A stretch of DNA of 64,000 nt from Cavia porcellus (GCF_034190915.1 NW_026947493.1:46084501-46148500), one strand, 5' to 3'; counted from the stretch's first letter, positions 12,956 to 25,632 are shown. Notes: generated from the sequence alone by a model not told the origin. Numbers and translations are program-made.

Positions 12956-13131
12956 TTTGAAATTTTTACAAATATCAACTAAGGAGATCATATCTCTTTC
13001 ATTTTCCCTCCAAATCAATAGGTGATCATTTGTTTAAAATTTCAGTTTTACGAAATAGTATATGCCCAGTTATTAAAAGCATGCCACAATATGTGTTTAT
13101 TCAGTATTTACATTTACTATATAAGTTTTTG

Positions 13132-13545
13132 TCAGCCTTCTATTGCTGTGGCAAAATGCTGAGATAAACAGCTTGTAAAGAGGAAATGATTACTTCAGCA
13201 CGATTACTTCAGCGCACAGTTTCAGAAGTTTCAGTCAATGATTTCCAGGCCCTATTGCTTTAGGAACATGGTGACACGGTTGATGGGTGTATCATGGTAG
13301 GGACACATGGTGGAGGAGGCCTATTTTCCTTACGGTAACCAAACAATGAAAAAGACACAGGAAATGGTGGAGGTCCCAGTGTGTCTTCAAGTGCGCACCC
13401 TCAGCGACCCAGATTCCTCCCTTCCACCCAGTCTCCACCTCCTCGGGGTCATTCCGCCCCCCAGGAGAGCCACAGACTGGAGACCAAGCAAATTTTCAAA
13501 AAGTGGGCCTTTGGGGTATATTCTAGATCCAAACTACAGCAATAT
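13132..13545 (+). mobile_element. LTR-like (MaLR) relic
   Basis: CAGCCTTCTATTGCTGTGGC, CAGTTTCAGAAGTTTCAGTC and ACATGGTGGAGGAGGCCTAT, then CCTCCCTTCCACCCAGTCTC, resemble LTRs that start with a cTTCTATTGCTGTG block. The class is uncertain. An internal tandem duplication, GATTACTTCAGC, is at about 13188-13212. Confidence 0.55.
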
Positions 13546-13734
13546 CTGTTCAATGTATTGCATTTTCAACAGTTTGGTATTTACATAGAATTCATTTTAA
13601 ACAAATTTAAAGAACAATATTAACCTACTGTACATAAAATATACACAAATTGTCACATAAGACAAATGTGTACCTATAATGTTTCTAAAAGTTCACATTA
13701 GTCAAAGCGACATAAATTATGCTTCTTTTCATTG

Positions 13735-13735
<1 letters not shown>

Positions 13736-13774
<39 letters not shown>
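13736..13774. repeat. (TA)n microsatellite
   Basis: About 19 uninterrupted TA units. Confidence 0.97.
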
Positions 13775-13777
<3 letters not shown>

Positions 13778-14427
13778 GAATTTTGGTACAATGACTTGAA
13801 AATAAACTATTGTCCTCAAATCCAGTGGGTCCAACAGTCACAGATCCAAATAACTTCAAATTCTTCCTTTATCCAATGGAAAAATGCCACAGCAGGAAGC
13901 AGAGCTTGGCAGCGAAGTGAATTTCTTGAGGTCCGATGTAAGATGGCTTCGGTTACAAAAGGACATTACTTCAACTTCTAATAATGTCTTAGCACACGTT
14001 TCATTATTTAGATGACAAGGGTAAGGCATTTCCTGCCTGTGTGGTAATAACCATATCCTAGCTATGCTTAAAAGCCAAGAGATTCATTAGCTCTGGATGT
14101 GATTTTTATGAGTTAACAGACAGCACCTCTAAGGAAATAGAGCTGTGGACGGATCTGAGACTGAGACCAGTTCGTCCCTAGCCCAGTGCTTGTGAGGCCA
14201 TGAAAGCTCTTACCTTTTCCTTTATTTTTATCTATAAAATTAAGATGTTATACTCTATCATCCATTTTCACCTTTCTTATCTCTTTCGATAACTCTGTTC
14301 TCCTAGCTTTGTATGGCTGATGGACTATGTGATAAATATGGAGAAAAGCCAGGGTCATTTCCATTAATAATGAATATTTATGTCATTCACTACACTTGGT
14401 AATTTTGTCATTGATTATTTTTTAAGT

Positions 14428-14537
14428 TAAGAGTCTCACTGTGTAACCCAGGCAGATCTCAAACTCATGGTGATAGATCCTCCTGCCTCAGCCTTTCAAG
14501 GGCTGAGATTGCAGGTGTGCACCACCATGCCCAGCTT
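14428..14537 (-). mobile_element. B1-type SINE, diverged
   Basis: The reverse complement reads GCTGGGCATGGTGGTGCACA and ends near GTGAGACTC. It has a single GCCTGGGTTAC half. Confidence 0.85.
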
Positions 14538-14559
14538 TGATAAGTAATTCAGAAAACTT

Positions 14560-14720
14560 CAATAGCTCTCAAAAATAATTATGAGTATTTCATTTCATAG
14601 CTAGTGAAAGTGAGACCAGAAAAATTAAGCCAACCCAAGATGAGACAGCTAATAAATGACAGAAGTAGGTCTCAAACCCAGAACTTCTGACTCCAAAATC
14701 CGTAAGCCTTCTCTCATAGC
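14560..14720 (-). mobile_element. MIR relic, antisense
   Basis: GAGACAGCTAATAAATGACA, GTCTCAAACCCAGAACTTCT and GACTCCAAAATCC follow the reverse complement of MIR. Confidence 0.7.
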
Positions 14721-16129
14721 ATGTTGGCTCACCACAAAGAAGGCAGAGACTGGCTCACTCTAACATGGCTGGGGCCTGGTAAAATGGGACCGTGCCCAGT
14801 AAGAAATTCTTCTGTTCTCAAACATAGAAATTTAACTATCAAGCTATTTCACTCTATTATAGTATCCCACAAAAAAGGTAAAAATTATAGCAGTTCTATC
14901 TTAGGTATCAAGGGAGAAAAAGAATGTATATCTGCCTACCTATCTATGTATCTATGATTTAAATGTCAGAAAATAGATCACATATATCCAAAGTAAAGTG
15001 CTAAGACACTGATTAACTTGAATGCCTAGAAAAGGAGATTGTTCACAAATGTCAGAAGATTTCAAGGAGCTAAGAATGGGGGACAGTAGGATGTGTTAGT
15101 TGACCTACGGCAAAAGGTCTTCTAGGTCAATGGCTCATCGTAGAGAAGTGGATACTTTCATCCCTCCCTTCACGGAGTCCGTGAGGCTCCTCTTGGTTGC
15201 CATCTAACCAGGAACACAATGGCTTTGTGGTAGAAATGCTCCTACTCCTGCTCCCAATGCCTCAGTCTTTCTCCTGGGTTGTCAGCTCTTTTGAAAAGCT
15301 CCCTAATCTTTCACAGCCCAAATTTAACTCACAAGTAAATTCGCTCTGTGAACAAAATACAGCGTTTACATCAGTAATCTTCTCGGGGCTTCACGGAGAG
15401 GCACAAATGCAGATAACTGACTGGGATGACCTCTGAGCCTGTGTGTCTGCATTTATCTGTACATTTGTGCATATATGCACATGCAAGTGTGCACACACAC
15501 ACATACACATGGGACATAATGACCATGCTACTAACTATTGGAGATCAGTAAAATAAAGCATTTAAATTATTCAGTTGACCAGTGGATAGGACACCTCATG
15601 GTGCTCAATATATGAAATTAAAACACTCAAAATTTCTCCCCCATCCAAGAATTGTGAACAGTAGCCTTGTTTGAGGTTTCACACTGATTCTCTTGAAATC
15701 AATTTCAGGTATAACATGCCACACTTTTAAAGCAATTTAATTCTTATCATTTATATTACATCTCTGAACCACTTCCAGCTCAGATGAGATAACACCGTCA
15801 GCTTTGCACTTTTGTATCAAGTATCTTTTCTTCTCTTCCATTTAGAAAATAGAACATCCTATTAGCCACATTTTTCTCTCTGCTCTTAAAATCCATCCCC
15901 TCTAGATAATCTTTCTTGTGGATGATTTTCATGGGCCCAAAGTGCTGGCTTACTTATCTGCCCTAGATTCCTTTTCCTGAGAATATCTCCTAAGTGGGCA
16001 TGACTGTTGCTACTGAATAGTTTATTCTCAGGCACTGTGCTAACCCCACTGTACACATTCTGTGTACCTCAGAATATGTGATAGTCACAGATGTTTAAAA
16101 ATGTGCGCAGGGTCACAGGCCGACTGCAA

Positions 16130-16300
16130 GGGTCACCAAACTACGGTAAAGCCCTTGAGGGTGAGATCCCTCAGTGTTCTCATATTGCTTCTCTAGGCAA
16201 CACTGGCACAGTATTGCCAAAGCAGCAGCTTTATAAATATTCATAAATAGGTGGGTGAATGGGTGATGAATGAATGTACAGGTACATGGATGGATCCAGA
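16130..16300 (+). mobile_element. L2 3' end relic
   Basis: GCCCTTGAGGGTGAGATCCC, GGCAACACTGGCACAGTAT and GGTGAATGGGTGATGAATGA follow the L2 3' order. Confidence 0.5.
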
Positions 16301-16844
16301 GACAGCAAAACTTTCAGGGGTATCTATTTGCCTCCAACACTGATCCTCTTATTTACTGTGCTATGCACCCTACCTAATTCATAAAATGTTGGAGGAGAAT
16401 TAGCACAAAGGACAAAAATCTTAAAACATAAGCAGCTTTTCTGAGGAGCGACTCCATCTATATAACACAGGCTTATTTTATGGATTGGTAGTTGTATAGC
16501 TCTATATGCCTCATTTTCATCCACACCACGATGGAGAGAGAAAAACTTCTACTTTAGTACTGTAGGACTGCAAAGGATGCAAAGAAAGTTCTTCTCTAAC
16601 ACTGTGCTTAGATCACCACGCAAACCTAAAAAGTTCCCCTGTTTAGCCAGCCTGGCATTGGCATCTACTGAAGGAAAGATGCCCCTTTCATACCCATTCC
16701 CAAAAGCTTATATGGATTTTAGAAAGTCTTTTCACAAAGATTCATTCTTTGATTTTTATAACAATGATACTAAATGCTTAAGACCTGGGACAGGAGTGGG
16801 TAGAGGACAAGAACTGAATGTTGGGTAACATACAGTAATGACCC

Positions 16845-17248
16845 TGCGCCAGGTGCTGGGGATTGGATATGGTCAGCAAGGTGACACAACCTCTAGGAGA
16901 CAGGGCCACTGGGAGGTCACTGGTGCAATACCTCAACAAGGATTAAGTATTTCTCCCCAGACAATGGGTGAGTTCTTACAAGGGGGGGGGGCTTATTAAA
17001 GCAGCAAGCCTGGCCCCACCCAACTTTCTCTGCTTCTGCACTTGACATGTGACTCCTCAGCAAACGCTCCAGCCTCTGCCATCTGCCAGGGAGCCAGAGC
17101 CTACACTGTGCTGTGTGGACTTTCAGCCTCCAACACCGTGTCTCAGGCAACCTCTTTCCCATACCGTCGAAGGATTCCATGATGGTAATGAAAAGCTGAC
17201 AGACAGGCAATGTGCAGGCCAACTGAGTGCTGCTCAATTAAACTAGTT
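16845..17248 (+). mobile_element. MaLR-type (MST/THE1-like) solo LTR
   Basis: CACTGGGAGGTCACTGGTGC, TGGGTGAGTTCTTACAAG, CTTCTGCACTTGACATGTGA and CTGCTCAATTAAACTAG follow the order of mammalian MaLR LTRs. A 9-base G run is at 16982-16990. Confidence 0.75.
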
Positions 17249-17352
17249 AAAAAGTAGTGTTAGAACACTGTTTATTCAGTATGAAGTCACTTAGATGTAT
17301 CTTTATAGCAAAATAATAGAAACAACCAAATGGCCATCAATAAGGGACTGCA

Positions 17353-17496
17353 TTGCCCGGGAGTGGTGGAGCACACCTGTAATCCCAGCATTCGGGAGGA
17401 TGAGGTAAGAAAACTGCCATAAATTATAAGCCAGACTGGGCTACAAAGTGAGTTCAAAGTCAGCCTGAATTGCACAGTGAAAGCCTGTATCAAAAA
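17353..17496 (+). mobile_element. B1-type SINE
   Basis: TGCCCGGGAGTGGTGGAGCA, TGTAATCCCAGCATTC and the duplicated CTGGGCTACAAAGTGAGTTC / CAGCCTGAATTGCACAGTG. Confidence 0.88.
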
Positions 17497-17884
17497 GAAT
17501 GGGAGAGGGACTGAATAGATATGATTCTTCCATATATTTGAGTACTATATGGCATAAGAAAAAAAAATGAGCAACGTATCTTTGCTATTATGGCGCAGAG
17601 CACAGTATATGTAGCATGGCAACCTCTGGATAAGAAAGAGGAAAATACTAATATGAACATTGACAAATAGTATAGATTGCATACATAATTTACATATTTC
17701 CTTCTGTGTTGAAAGAAAAGAAGGATAAACTAATCAAAATGGCTTCTTAAGGAGGAAAGGAGAGGGCTGGTGGAAACCAGGATGGAATCTGGTATTTTGT
17801 CTTATGGTTTTGATTTTCAAATCATATAAATGCTTTATGTAATTTACAATGCAAGCCCAACATAAAAATATAAAATACATCATT

Positions 17885-17965
17885 AGGATTGAGGACATAG
17901 CTCAGCAGCACAGTGCCTACCTGGCAAGCACAAGGTTGTGAGTTCAATTCCTGGTACCAAAAAAA
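17885..17965 (+). mobile_element. Old ID-type SINE
   Basis: The relic reads ATTGAGGACATAGCTCAGCA, then GAGTTCAATTCCTGGTACC plus an A run. Confidence 0.75.
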
Positions 17966-18589
17966 ACTATAATCCCTAAGAATCGGAAACAAAACAAACC
18001 ATAGCACAATAGACATAATCATATAGAGAAGAATTAATTCAAATGACCCTGGGACATAGCCTTCAGGATAAAAAGAACTATTAAGAAGTTTAAAGTTGCA
18101 TTTAGTACTTATTGTTAGTTAATAATACTGAAAGTTGGTTTGAAACTATTACACACACATGGATAAAATTGTGTTAAACTCATTAGGAAAAATTTTTGAT
18201 GGTAGAGGAGAGAAGTTACAATATATCAAAGAAGCAGAGTAATAGCCTATCATTTTACATTTAAAGTGCAAATATCAATTTTAAGACTATTTATTTTAAA
18301 TTAAAAAGATCAGAGACAGAGAGTCTCATAATGAGCATTTCCAGTTCTAGATGAGAGTCTCTAAAAGAGTATTTTTCTCTCGAAGGAACCAAGATCCCTT
18401 AAAGATACGTGACTAATCCCGGACCCAAGGCGGGAAACGTGGAAGGTGGGGAAGCACCTTCTAGCGTGCCATCAACCATTAAGACTACCAAGGAAACACC
18501 AAGGGCATAGGCGCCACCTTGAAGGGGCACCCAGGGCCAGAGACTGTGCAAGTGGAGCATCAAAAAGAATAATGGCTACACTGCCATAT

Positions 18590-18610
18590 TAAACATATGG
18601 CATATGTTTA
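18590..18610. repeat. 10-bp inverted repeat
   Basis: TAAACATATG and CATATGTTTA flank a single G, in an AT-rich patch. Confidence 0.9.
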
Positions 18611-19249
18611 TTATATATAAACATAAACATATAAAAGCCATGGGTTTCTATAATAATATTTCTAACTGCTCCAGTCACTACACAAATTTCTTAGAGTATA
18701 AGTTTTTACTCTGAAAATTGGCAAATAAAAAGACTTCCAAAAGAAATGTCGTTCATTTGAGAAAACTAGCCAAATAGGATCCTCAGCATTTGGTGAACTG
18801 ACTTAGAACAATGCAAACAGACAGAGAGATCCAAAATTCCCTTTCAACATGAACATTCCTCCCCGTACTTCCTCACTCTCTGTGGCCCCAGAGTTTCTGC
18901 TCCTTTACCCCTGTGAGCAAGACTAAAACAGCCCATCTTACAATTTCATTTGCATGTATCACTCCCATTAGCAGGTAGGGCTTTACAAACACCTTCATAC
19001 CATTCTAAATTAGACCTACTTCAAGGGCTGGGGAAGTAGCCCAGAGTAAATACGACTAATATACTTCGTTTTAAATAGAAAACTTAGCAAGACAGCCGGC
19101 TGATCCGGAGAAACACAGGCTATGATGACAGTGATGGAGCTGAAATGCAACTGGGTGCCTGTGGTGCTGTGTTGCTTCACTGACCTTGCAGGTCTATGGC
19201 CTGTGGTCTGATCATCTGTTCAGTGGATAGTGGTATGCAGTATGGCATC

Positions 19250-19690
19250 TAGGGGGATCTCCTTCTGAGGGTTATAGCCAGTGTTGATTCCCCATGGTCT
19301 TGTTTTGAAGTCCTACATCATTTTCATTGTTTTGTTGGGTTGCGTTTTATTTTCTTTTGTTTTGTTTGATTATGTTAAATCCTATGGCAGGAGCAGCTAT
19401 TGCAAAGATAGCACGATATATTATGATAGCCATTTTGGATTTACTATTGTCTTGTTTTGAAGTCTGTTATTGCATTCATTGTTTTTTTATTGTTTCTATT
19501 CCATTCTGTTCTGTTTGATTTTTACTCTGTCCCAAGGTATCTGCAGCCATTTTGGAAACAACAAAAGGCATTATGTTAGTAACTATTGTTGATTTTGTAA
19601 TGTTTTGAAGTGCTGTATCACTCACAGTGGTTTGTTTTGCTTGGTTTTATTCTGTTTTATTTTCCTTGGTTTTATACTCTTTCAAATAAT
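19250..19690. repeat. Decayed tandem repeat, about 150-bp period, three units
   Basis: TGTTTTGAAG recurs at 19301, 19453 and 19601 (spacing 152 and 148). Each is followed by a T/G-rich block (TTTTATTCTGTTTTATTTTC-like), and the units share GATATATTATGATAGCCATT-like segments. I do not recognise the family. Confidence 0.65.
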
Positions 19691-19775
19691 GAAAAAGCTG
19701 GGGATTTATCTCAGCCACATAAGCACCTATATGGTAAGCATGTGGTTGCAAATTCGATCCCCAATACCAAATAAA
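19690..19775 (+). mobile_element. Diverged ID-type SINE
   Basis: AAAAAGCTGGGGATTTATCT, then AATTCGATCCCCAATACC plus an A/T tail. It lies at the end of the ~150-bp-period repeat. Confidence 0.75.
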
Positions 19776-19934
19776 AAATTTTTTTAAAGAATTTTTAAAA
19801 AACTTTAAAAAGATAAAAAAGAAAACTTAGTAATAACTTCTCATAGAGATTTAAATGTAACAACAGTTGTTAAACAGAAAAGAAAAAAACTAATTTTAAT
19901 GAGTATCTGCAAACTGCCTTAAGATATAATTATC

Positions 19935-20065
19935 TGATTTACTGTTTTGCAATAGCCCTGGAAAACAAGCACTCCCATTTTACAAAAGTAACACTCAGAT
20001 GCAGTGTGATTAATGTCTAGTTAAATGACAGATCTAGGATTCAAAGAGGGTTCCACGAATTATAC
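19935..20065 (-). mobile_element. MIR relic, antisense
   Basis: CCCATTTTACAAAAGTAACA, TCTAGTTAAATGACAGATCT and AGGATTCAAAGAG follow reversed MIR. Confidence 0.65.
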
Positions 20066-20909
20066 CAAACTGCCTACAGCAAAGAAAAACAGAACAGTGC
20101 TGATACTAGTTACATATCGTGTGTGGGATCCTACGTCACTAATGATACCAGAGTGATGAATCAGTTAATAACCTGTCCTGTGGTAAGGAGGTATACAACT
20201 CCATGGAGAATGGGAGAATAAATGTCATTTGGTGCACATGGCCTTGGAAAAACTATTTAAGATTTCAGTTGGTATCTGCCTCTTGCTGTGCAGCAACTAG
20301 AGGCTGCCAAGTGCATCTTTACTTTAATGCTGTTCCTATACATTACCCTATCCTGCAATAAGCACCAATGCGTCTGCACGTCATTCTGGATCCTCTGAGC
20401 CATCATTAGGAAACGAACCCATCAGACTGCTATCACCCGGGTCTTGGCTAAGAAACCGCATACCAACTTGCCATTGGTAGGCACCCAAACACTTCTTACA
20501 TTACTTGATTAATAAAAAAGTAAAATGAATCTGAGCATCTTGACATTGTCCATGATAATCTTCTACAACAGTTTCATTAGCATCAAAGAAAAACAAACAC
20601 AACTCCATGTGGTAAATACCTCTCTGTCCAGAACACAAAGCACTCACATGGTTGCCACATTTAGTTCTCCACAGTTTTTAGTCATCTTTCAAGACTGACT
20701 GGAGTGGAGGGACTCTGGGAAAAGCCACAGAATGTTGATTGCAAGGACAATTCCCTTCTCTCTTAGAGTACGCTGGGTTTCAGTGTGGTAGCAGCCCAGG
20801 TCTCAGTGTCAAAGGGACACTGAAGTATATCCATATCTAAGATACTTTAGATTACTCTAGATACTAACGTTAGCATTTTTTAAAATATTTAAGTAAAGTT
20901 TAACTTCAC

Positions 20910-20945
20910 CGAGCATGCGTGAGGCTTTGGGCTCATCCCCAGCAC
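20910..20945 (+). mobile_element. ID-type SINE, 3' fragment
   Basis: GAGCATGCGTGAGGCTTTGG, then CTCATCCCCAGCAC, runs into a CA microsatellite, as is common for SINE tails. Confidence 0.6.
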
Positions 20946-20966
20946 ACACACACACACACACACACA
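20943..20966. repeat. (CA)n microsatellite
   Basis: About 12 units at the end of an ID SINE fragment. Confidence 0.95.
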
Positions 20967-21025
20967 GAAACCTATGTATACTTATAAAAATTGGTACAAA
21001 AATGGATTTTAAAAACTGCCCTAAC

Positions 21026-21146
21026 GGGGCTAGGGATTTAGCTCAGCGGCATAAGCGCCGGCCTTGCAAGCAGGCAGTCGTGAGTTCGATCCCTGGTACC
21101 GATAAAAACGAAAAAGAAAAAAAACAAAACAAAACAAAAAAAAAAA
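21026..21146 (+). mobile_element. Young ID-like SINE
   Basis: The tRNA-like body ends GGTACCGATAAAAA with an A-rich tail containing C interruptions. The perfect 15-bp target duplication AAAAACTGCCCTAAC lies at 21011-21025 and 21147-21161. Confidence 0.95.
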
Positions 21147-21600
21147 AAAAACTGCCCTAACATTGTTGTTGATATCCTCAGAGGAGTGAAATGAATCAGA
21201 GTCATTCATTCATCACTGTCTTGCATTTAAAGATGCAGTGATTCGAGTTCCGTGGCACTGGCTGGAATTGCATCTCATCCACAAAACCAAAACTAGGAGC
21301 TGAACACTGAGGACAGATATTTGGTTATTTGAAGACCAATAAAACTCACAGTACTGGAAAAAAAACCTCACTCCCCAACTCAATCATGATTCTTAACAAA
21401 GAAATAAGCATCTTGATTATTCTGTGGTGGAAAAACAGAACAAAATTTTCCAAGGGTACCTGTAAGACGAAGTCAGTGTCTAATTCTTTAAACTCCTCTA
21501 TGGTAAAGTGGGATTCCAAGCAAAAACTGAACAATATTATGACAATAGCCTATGCATATTTCACCTAAAATCATGAGTCAATTATTTATTTTATTATTTT

Positions 21601-21741
21601 TTTAGACAGGATTTCACTGCATAATCTAGGCTGGTTTTGAATTTACTATGTAGCCCAGGCTGGCCTCAAACTCATGGCAATCCTCCTGCCCCAGCCTCGC
21701 AAGTGCTAAGATTACAGGCATGGGCCACTATACCGAGCATG
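21601..21741 (-). mobile_element. B1-type SINE
   Basis: The reverse complement runs from CATGCTCGGTATAGTGGCCC through two GCCTGGGCTAC/AGCCTAGATTA halves to GAAATCCTGTCTA. Confidence 0.88.
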
Positions 21742-21774
21742 AAACAATATTTTAGACTCCAAGGAGTCTAAGTA

Positions 21775-21975
21775 CATCCTGACTCTCTCCCTTACTATTT
21801 GCCTGTAAGTAAGTTATACTTTCCTTGACTTTGGTTTACTCATCTGGAAAATGGGCATAATTAGTAACACCTACTGCATAAGTTTCAATTATATGGATTA
21901 AATGATGTTATCTGTATAAAAGCTTGATTGTGTCTTGTACTTAGTAAACACCCCATAAGTGTCACCAGTTGTTTT
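21775..21975 (+). mobile_element. MIR relic
   Basis: TTGGTTTACTCATCTGGAAA, ATGGGCATAATTAGTAACAC and CTTAGTAAACACCCCATAAG follow the MIR order. Confidence 0.75.
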
Positions 21976-22129
21976 ATGATGATGATGACTGTAGAGGTTT
22001 CTTCCTCAGACCTGTTCAGCTGCATGACTTCAAGTGTAACCATCATCATCACAAATAATAATCGTCTTTCCTATGATATACTGCTATACATTTCCATTTA
22101 TATTGTTGAGTGTATTTGATGTGAGGTAA

Positions 22130-22300
22130 GCTGCACTGTAAATAACTATTCACTACTTCATTTGATCCTTCTAACAACACTGACACACAGTGAGACGGGA
22201 AAGATTACCCTCATTTTATAGAGTTCAAAGCAGCAAGTGACCTGCCCAGCGGGAGGGCTCATAGCCACACTGTCCACCCCTGTGTCAGGACTCTTCCCGC
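22130..22300 (-). mobile_element. MIR relic, antisense
   Basis: CTACTTCATTTGATCCTTCT, ACCCTCATTTTATAG and GCAAGTGACCTGCCCAGCGG follow reversed MIR. Confidence 0.65.
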
Positions 22301-22627
22301 CTTTACAGGCTTGTCTGGAATATCGACGTCATAGTATATAATCTCAAGCAGGAATCACAGCCCGGGGTGGGTCAGCAGGCAGGCCCTGCCCAGCAAGAAT
22401 GTGCTGCGACACCAACCCACAGAGGAGCAGGGCTGAGTTCCGTGCTGCACTGACACCTCCTGCCCCAGCAAGGTCCCCCCAGGGTGATCACGGGGTGACT
22501 AGGCGGTGCTGAAGACCCTTGGGTGTGTTTCCTACTCCCAAAGCCTGAAAGCATTTCCCCACACACTCCCATGTGCTTGCTTTCACAACCCCTCTATTTT
22601 CTCATCTAGAGGTGAACTGCTTATTTT

Positions 22628-22740
22628 CTTGCTTTCTTTCTTTTAGTAGTTCTCTTTCTTTTTCTTCCTTTCTTCCCTTCTTTTTTCAAGAATAAGCTCT
22701 ATCTTATCTTTCCCTTTTGCTTTGCTTTTGTTCAAGCAGC
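22628..22740. repeat. Pyrimidine-rich low-complexity tract
   Basis: Dense CTTT/TTCC runs without a strict unit. Confidence 0.8.
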
Positions 22741-23167
22741 TCCTCCACAGAAAACAGACACCATTCCTCCCTCCTTCAAATGGACAGATTTGGCTTTTCT
22801 TTAAAAAGCCATTTGCTGCATGAAAAGTAACTCAAGCACAGCACTCTACCAACCAGCCAAATGATCTCTGCAGGCCACGCCTTCTATTCATCCATTTAAA
22901 TGGCGTTTCCTCACATTTTGTAAGGTTCCCTCTCAGGTCTGTGAGCACTCTGAGGTCCCAGCTGGACTGTTTCCCCGCCATACACAGGCACTGTGCTTCA
23001 TCTGGGTGTGCTGGCCCACGAGGGTATGAAAGACCCGCCTGTGGAGTGTGTAAGCAACACGAGCACACTGTCGTGACAAGTCAAGGACTTTATCCAAATA
23101 AAGTTTTTTCAAATGAAAAGGGAACTAAAATTCAAAAACTTTACTAGATAAGAAATTAAAAGGATTT

Positions 23168-23255
23168 TGAGGGTGTTGGAGGTGTAGTTCAGTAGTAGAA
23201 CACTTATCTTGTATGTATGTGGCCCTTGGTTCCATTCCTAGCACTGAGAAAATAA
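23168..23255 (+). mobile_element. Old ID-type SINE
   Basis: GGAGGTGTAGTTCAGTAGTA, then TTCCATTCCTAGCACTGAG plus an A-rich tail. Confidence 0.75.
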
Positions 23256-23280
23256 AAGATTTAACTAAAAATGCTGTTCA

Positions 23281-23380
23281 CAGGGGCTGGGGATTTAGCT
23301 CAGTGGCATAAGCACCTGCCTTGCAAGCCTGTGGTCCTGAGCTTGATCCCTGGTACCGGTAAAAATACAAAAAAAAAAAA
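23281..23380 (+). mobile_element. Young ID-like SINE
   Basis: The body GGGGCTGGGGATTTAGCTCA ends GGTACCGGTAAAAATAC plus poly(A). The 14-bp target duplication AAAAATGCTGTTCA lies at 23267-23280 and 23381-23394. It landed just after an older ID relic at 23168-23255. Confidence 0.94.
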
Positions 23381-23714
23381 AAAAATGCTGTTCAGATAAA
23401 TTTCTTAATGCTCCATGTCACTATACATGCATAAAAAAGGATTCAGAAAACAAAAGATCTCAATCTAAATAAGTCCTTAAAATAAAAATCTATGTTTAGC
23501 AAGTAAGAAAGATTCGATTGATTAAAAAATCAATAGGCGTTTTTAAAAGCATTATCATCTCTGCTCAGTCTTACTTAATATAACAGACGGCCCTCTCCTC
23601 TTTAAGCATTGTGTTTCAGGGATACTATTTATTATCTATCTGTAAATGGGAAGTATATGAGCTGAGACTAGCAGAACACAGTGAACTATTAAAGTTTACA
23701 TAAATTGCACTGCA

Positions 23715-23812
23715 TTGAAAGAGAAAGAAAGAAAGGGGGGCAGGAAAGGAAGGAAGAGAGGGAGGGAGGGAGGAAGGAGGGCGGCCTGGAGGGAGAGGAA
23801 GGGAGAAAGCCA
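23715..23812. repeat. Purine-rich GGAA/GAAA tract
   Basis: GAAAGAAAG, then GGAGGGAGGGAGGAAGGAGG-like units. Arg/Lys/Glu/Gly-rich frames here are artefacts. Confidence 0.9.
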
Positions 23813-25632
23813 GCTGTTGACAAAACCAGAATGCAGTGGTACTTTGGAGACCGCTGCCTCCCGCTGCAGTGGTGCACGATGCACAGACTCCCCAGCTGGT
23901 CTACCCTGCAATTCTCCTGCCACACCTGGTAAGTGCTGCCCCGCTCGCACCCCTCAAACACCCAGCTGGACTCTTGCTCCACTTTTCCACGAAGAATGTC
24001 TGTCCAGCTTCCCTCTCTACCAGCCCTAAGAGATGGCCTTGGTCAACACGCACTCAGACTGCCTCAGGCCTTCCTAGCTCAGCCCAGGAGCCCCAGGGTC
24101 AGCACCGAGAATCTACAGGAAATGGTGTGACCTAGACAGCACGGCTCGGCTCAAAGTGTGGCTGGAACCCAGGCACACAGGGTGGTTCCTCATTGTCCTG
24201 AGGAAGATTGTTCATAAGAAAGAGCCTCCATTAGAGGGAGTTTTGTGGTCAAATAAATCTGGAAAACACCTTAGTCTGAATCTGCCTCGGGGAATTTCAC
24301 AGTGGGTGTGGGCACACTGAACAGGTCTGCAGGGAGGAACGCTATTACACTTTAAAGCAAACCCTACATTTACTTGGCTGTGAACCTTCTTTCCAGTAAC
24401 ACCTTTTAATGTTGAAACATAATTTGGGAAATGCTTGAAACCACTGTACCTTAGTAGTTAGAAGCTGGCGTCTAGTTACAAGCTAGCTCTTGGTTTCTCC
24501 AAGAGTCACTGACTCAGCAAAAGGTCAGTGAAAAAGCTAAATTAGGAATGGAAAGTTTCAATTTTCTGACAGCCCAACTGCACATTTTACCTTAATATAT
24601 GAAAGCATATGCTTCTGAAATCAACACGGAAAAAACTATATTTTTAAGGCCAAATTATAACAGTCCACAGCAGGATATTTTTTTTATGAAAAAGTATCAG
24701 AACCCAATTTTATCTCTTTATATGTATAAGATGAAGCAGAGAACAAAGTAATTACACAAACATTTCAAATCAACTTTCCTTTTTTACAGTGATATCATTT
24801 CTCCTGCTTTTTTTTTTTTTTAGATAAGTCAAGCTTACTGAGCCTGAACGTGGAATCTCAATAAAATGAAAAGATGGGAGCCCAAGACATCTGAAAAGTT
24901 ATCATTATTCTACACTGTTTATATATTTTTTTATTAATAAAATGAGCCTTTAGGAAGACATGGCATTGATTCTTTAATACCACCAAGGACACGTGTGGAA
25001 TATGATACAACATAATACACTGAAAGCTCCCCCAATATCTGAGAATAATGTTCCCACATTTCTAGGTGTCAAATTCACTAAGAAAGAATATCTGGATACT
25101 AAGTACTACAAGAATATGTATCAGAAACTCTTAAAAATCAGCTTTTGCCGATATAAGACATCTAAAATAAAATTCACAAATGTCCTTTGTAATTTTAAGC
25201 ACCTCCAATGATTCAATTAAAATCTGTTCACATTTATGAAGAGGAAATATCACAGGCTTGATCTATATTCAACATTACCACTTATTTTTAGAACTTAACA
25301 CTTCAAGGCCCATTCTAACTCATTAAAAAGACCAATTCAAATTTAAATTTGAACATGGTTGCTTATTTCATTTTCTAAAATTAAAAACATAAATATGCAA
25401 AACTCTGCCTTCCCAAAATACAGTCAATAAACATGTCCCAGGAAATATAACTGGAACCAAAGAAAACACTTTCCATGATTTCCTCCTCCTAAAATCTGGG
25501 TGATGGGTAACTGATAATCAACTCATTTAACACTTTGATGTCAGACTGAACTTTCTTTTTCTTCATTCATTCCATTTCAGTCTAGTGGACAAAAGGATCA
25601 TTTTGCAAGTAGCCCTCGTGGCCGAGCCTTAC

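Larger units (their letters stand above)
1..25632 (-). other. SLCO5A1: SLCO5A1 intron, 3' part (at least 25.6 kb)
   Basis: This lies downstream of the last visible exon in the transcript direction. No OATP coding sequence could be found in it. Ancient relics (MIR, L2), two antisense L1 3' ends, MaLR LTRs and SINEs account for part of it. The stretches 1-3390, 4840-7040, 15000-16130, 18000-19020, 20070-20900, 22300-23160 and 23815-25632 contain no element or gene I can name. An exon too short to notice cannot be excluded. Confidence 0.75.

Noticed and set aside
23689..24135. Several overlapping frames on both strands
   Set aside because: They are driven by the purine-rich repeat at 23715-23812 and lack any recognisable domain.
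24961..25000. Minus-strand VLGG-like codons considered as the next SLCO5A1 exon
   Set aside because: The neighbouring codons do not continue the expected transporter sequence and no splice sites fit.
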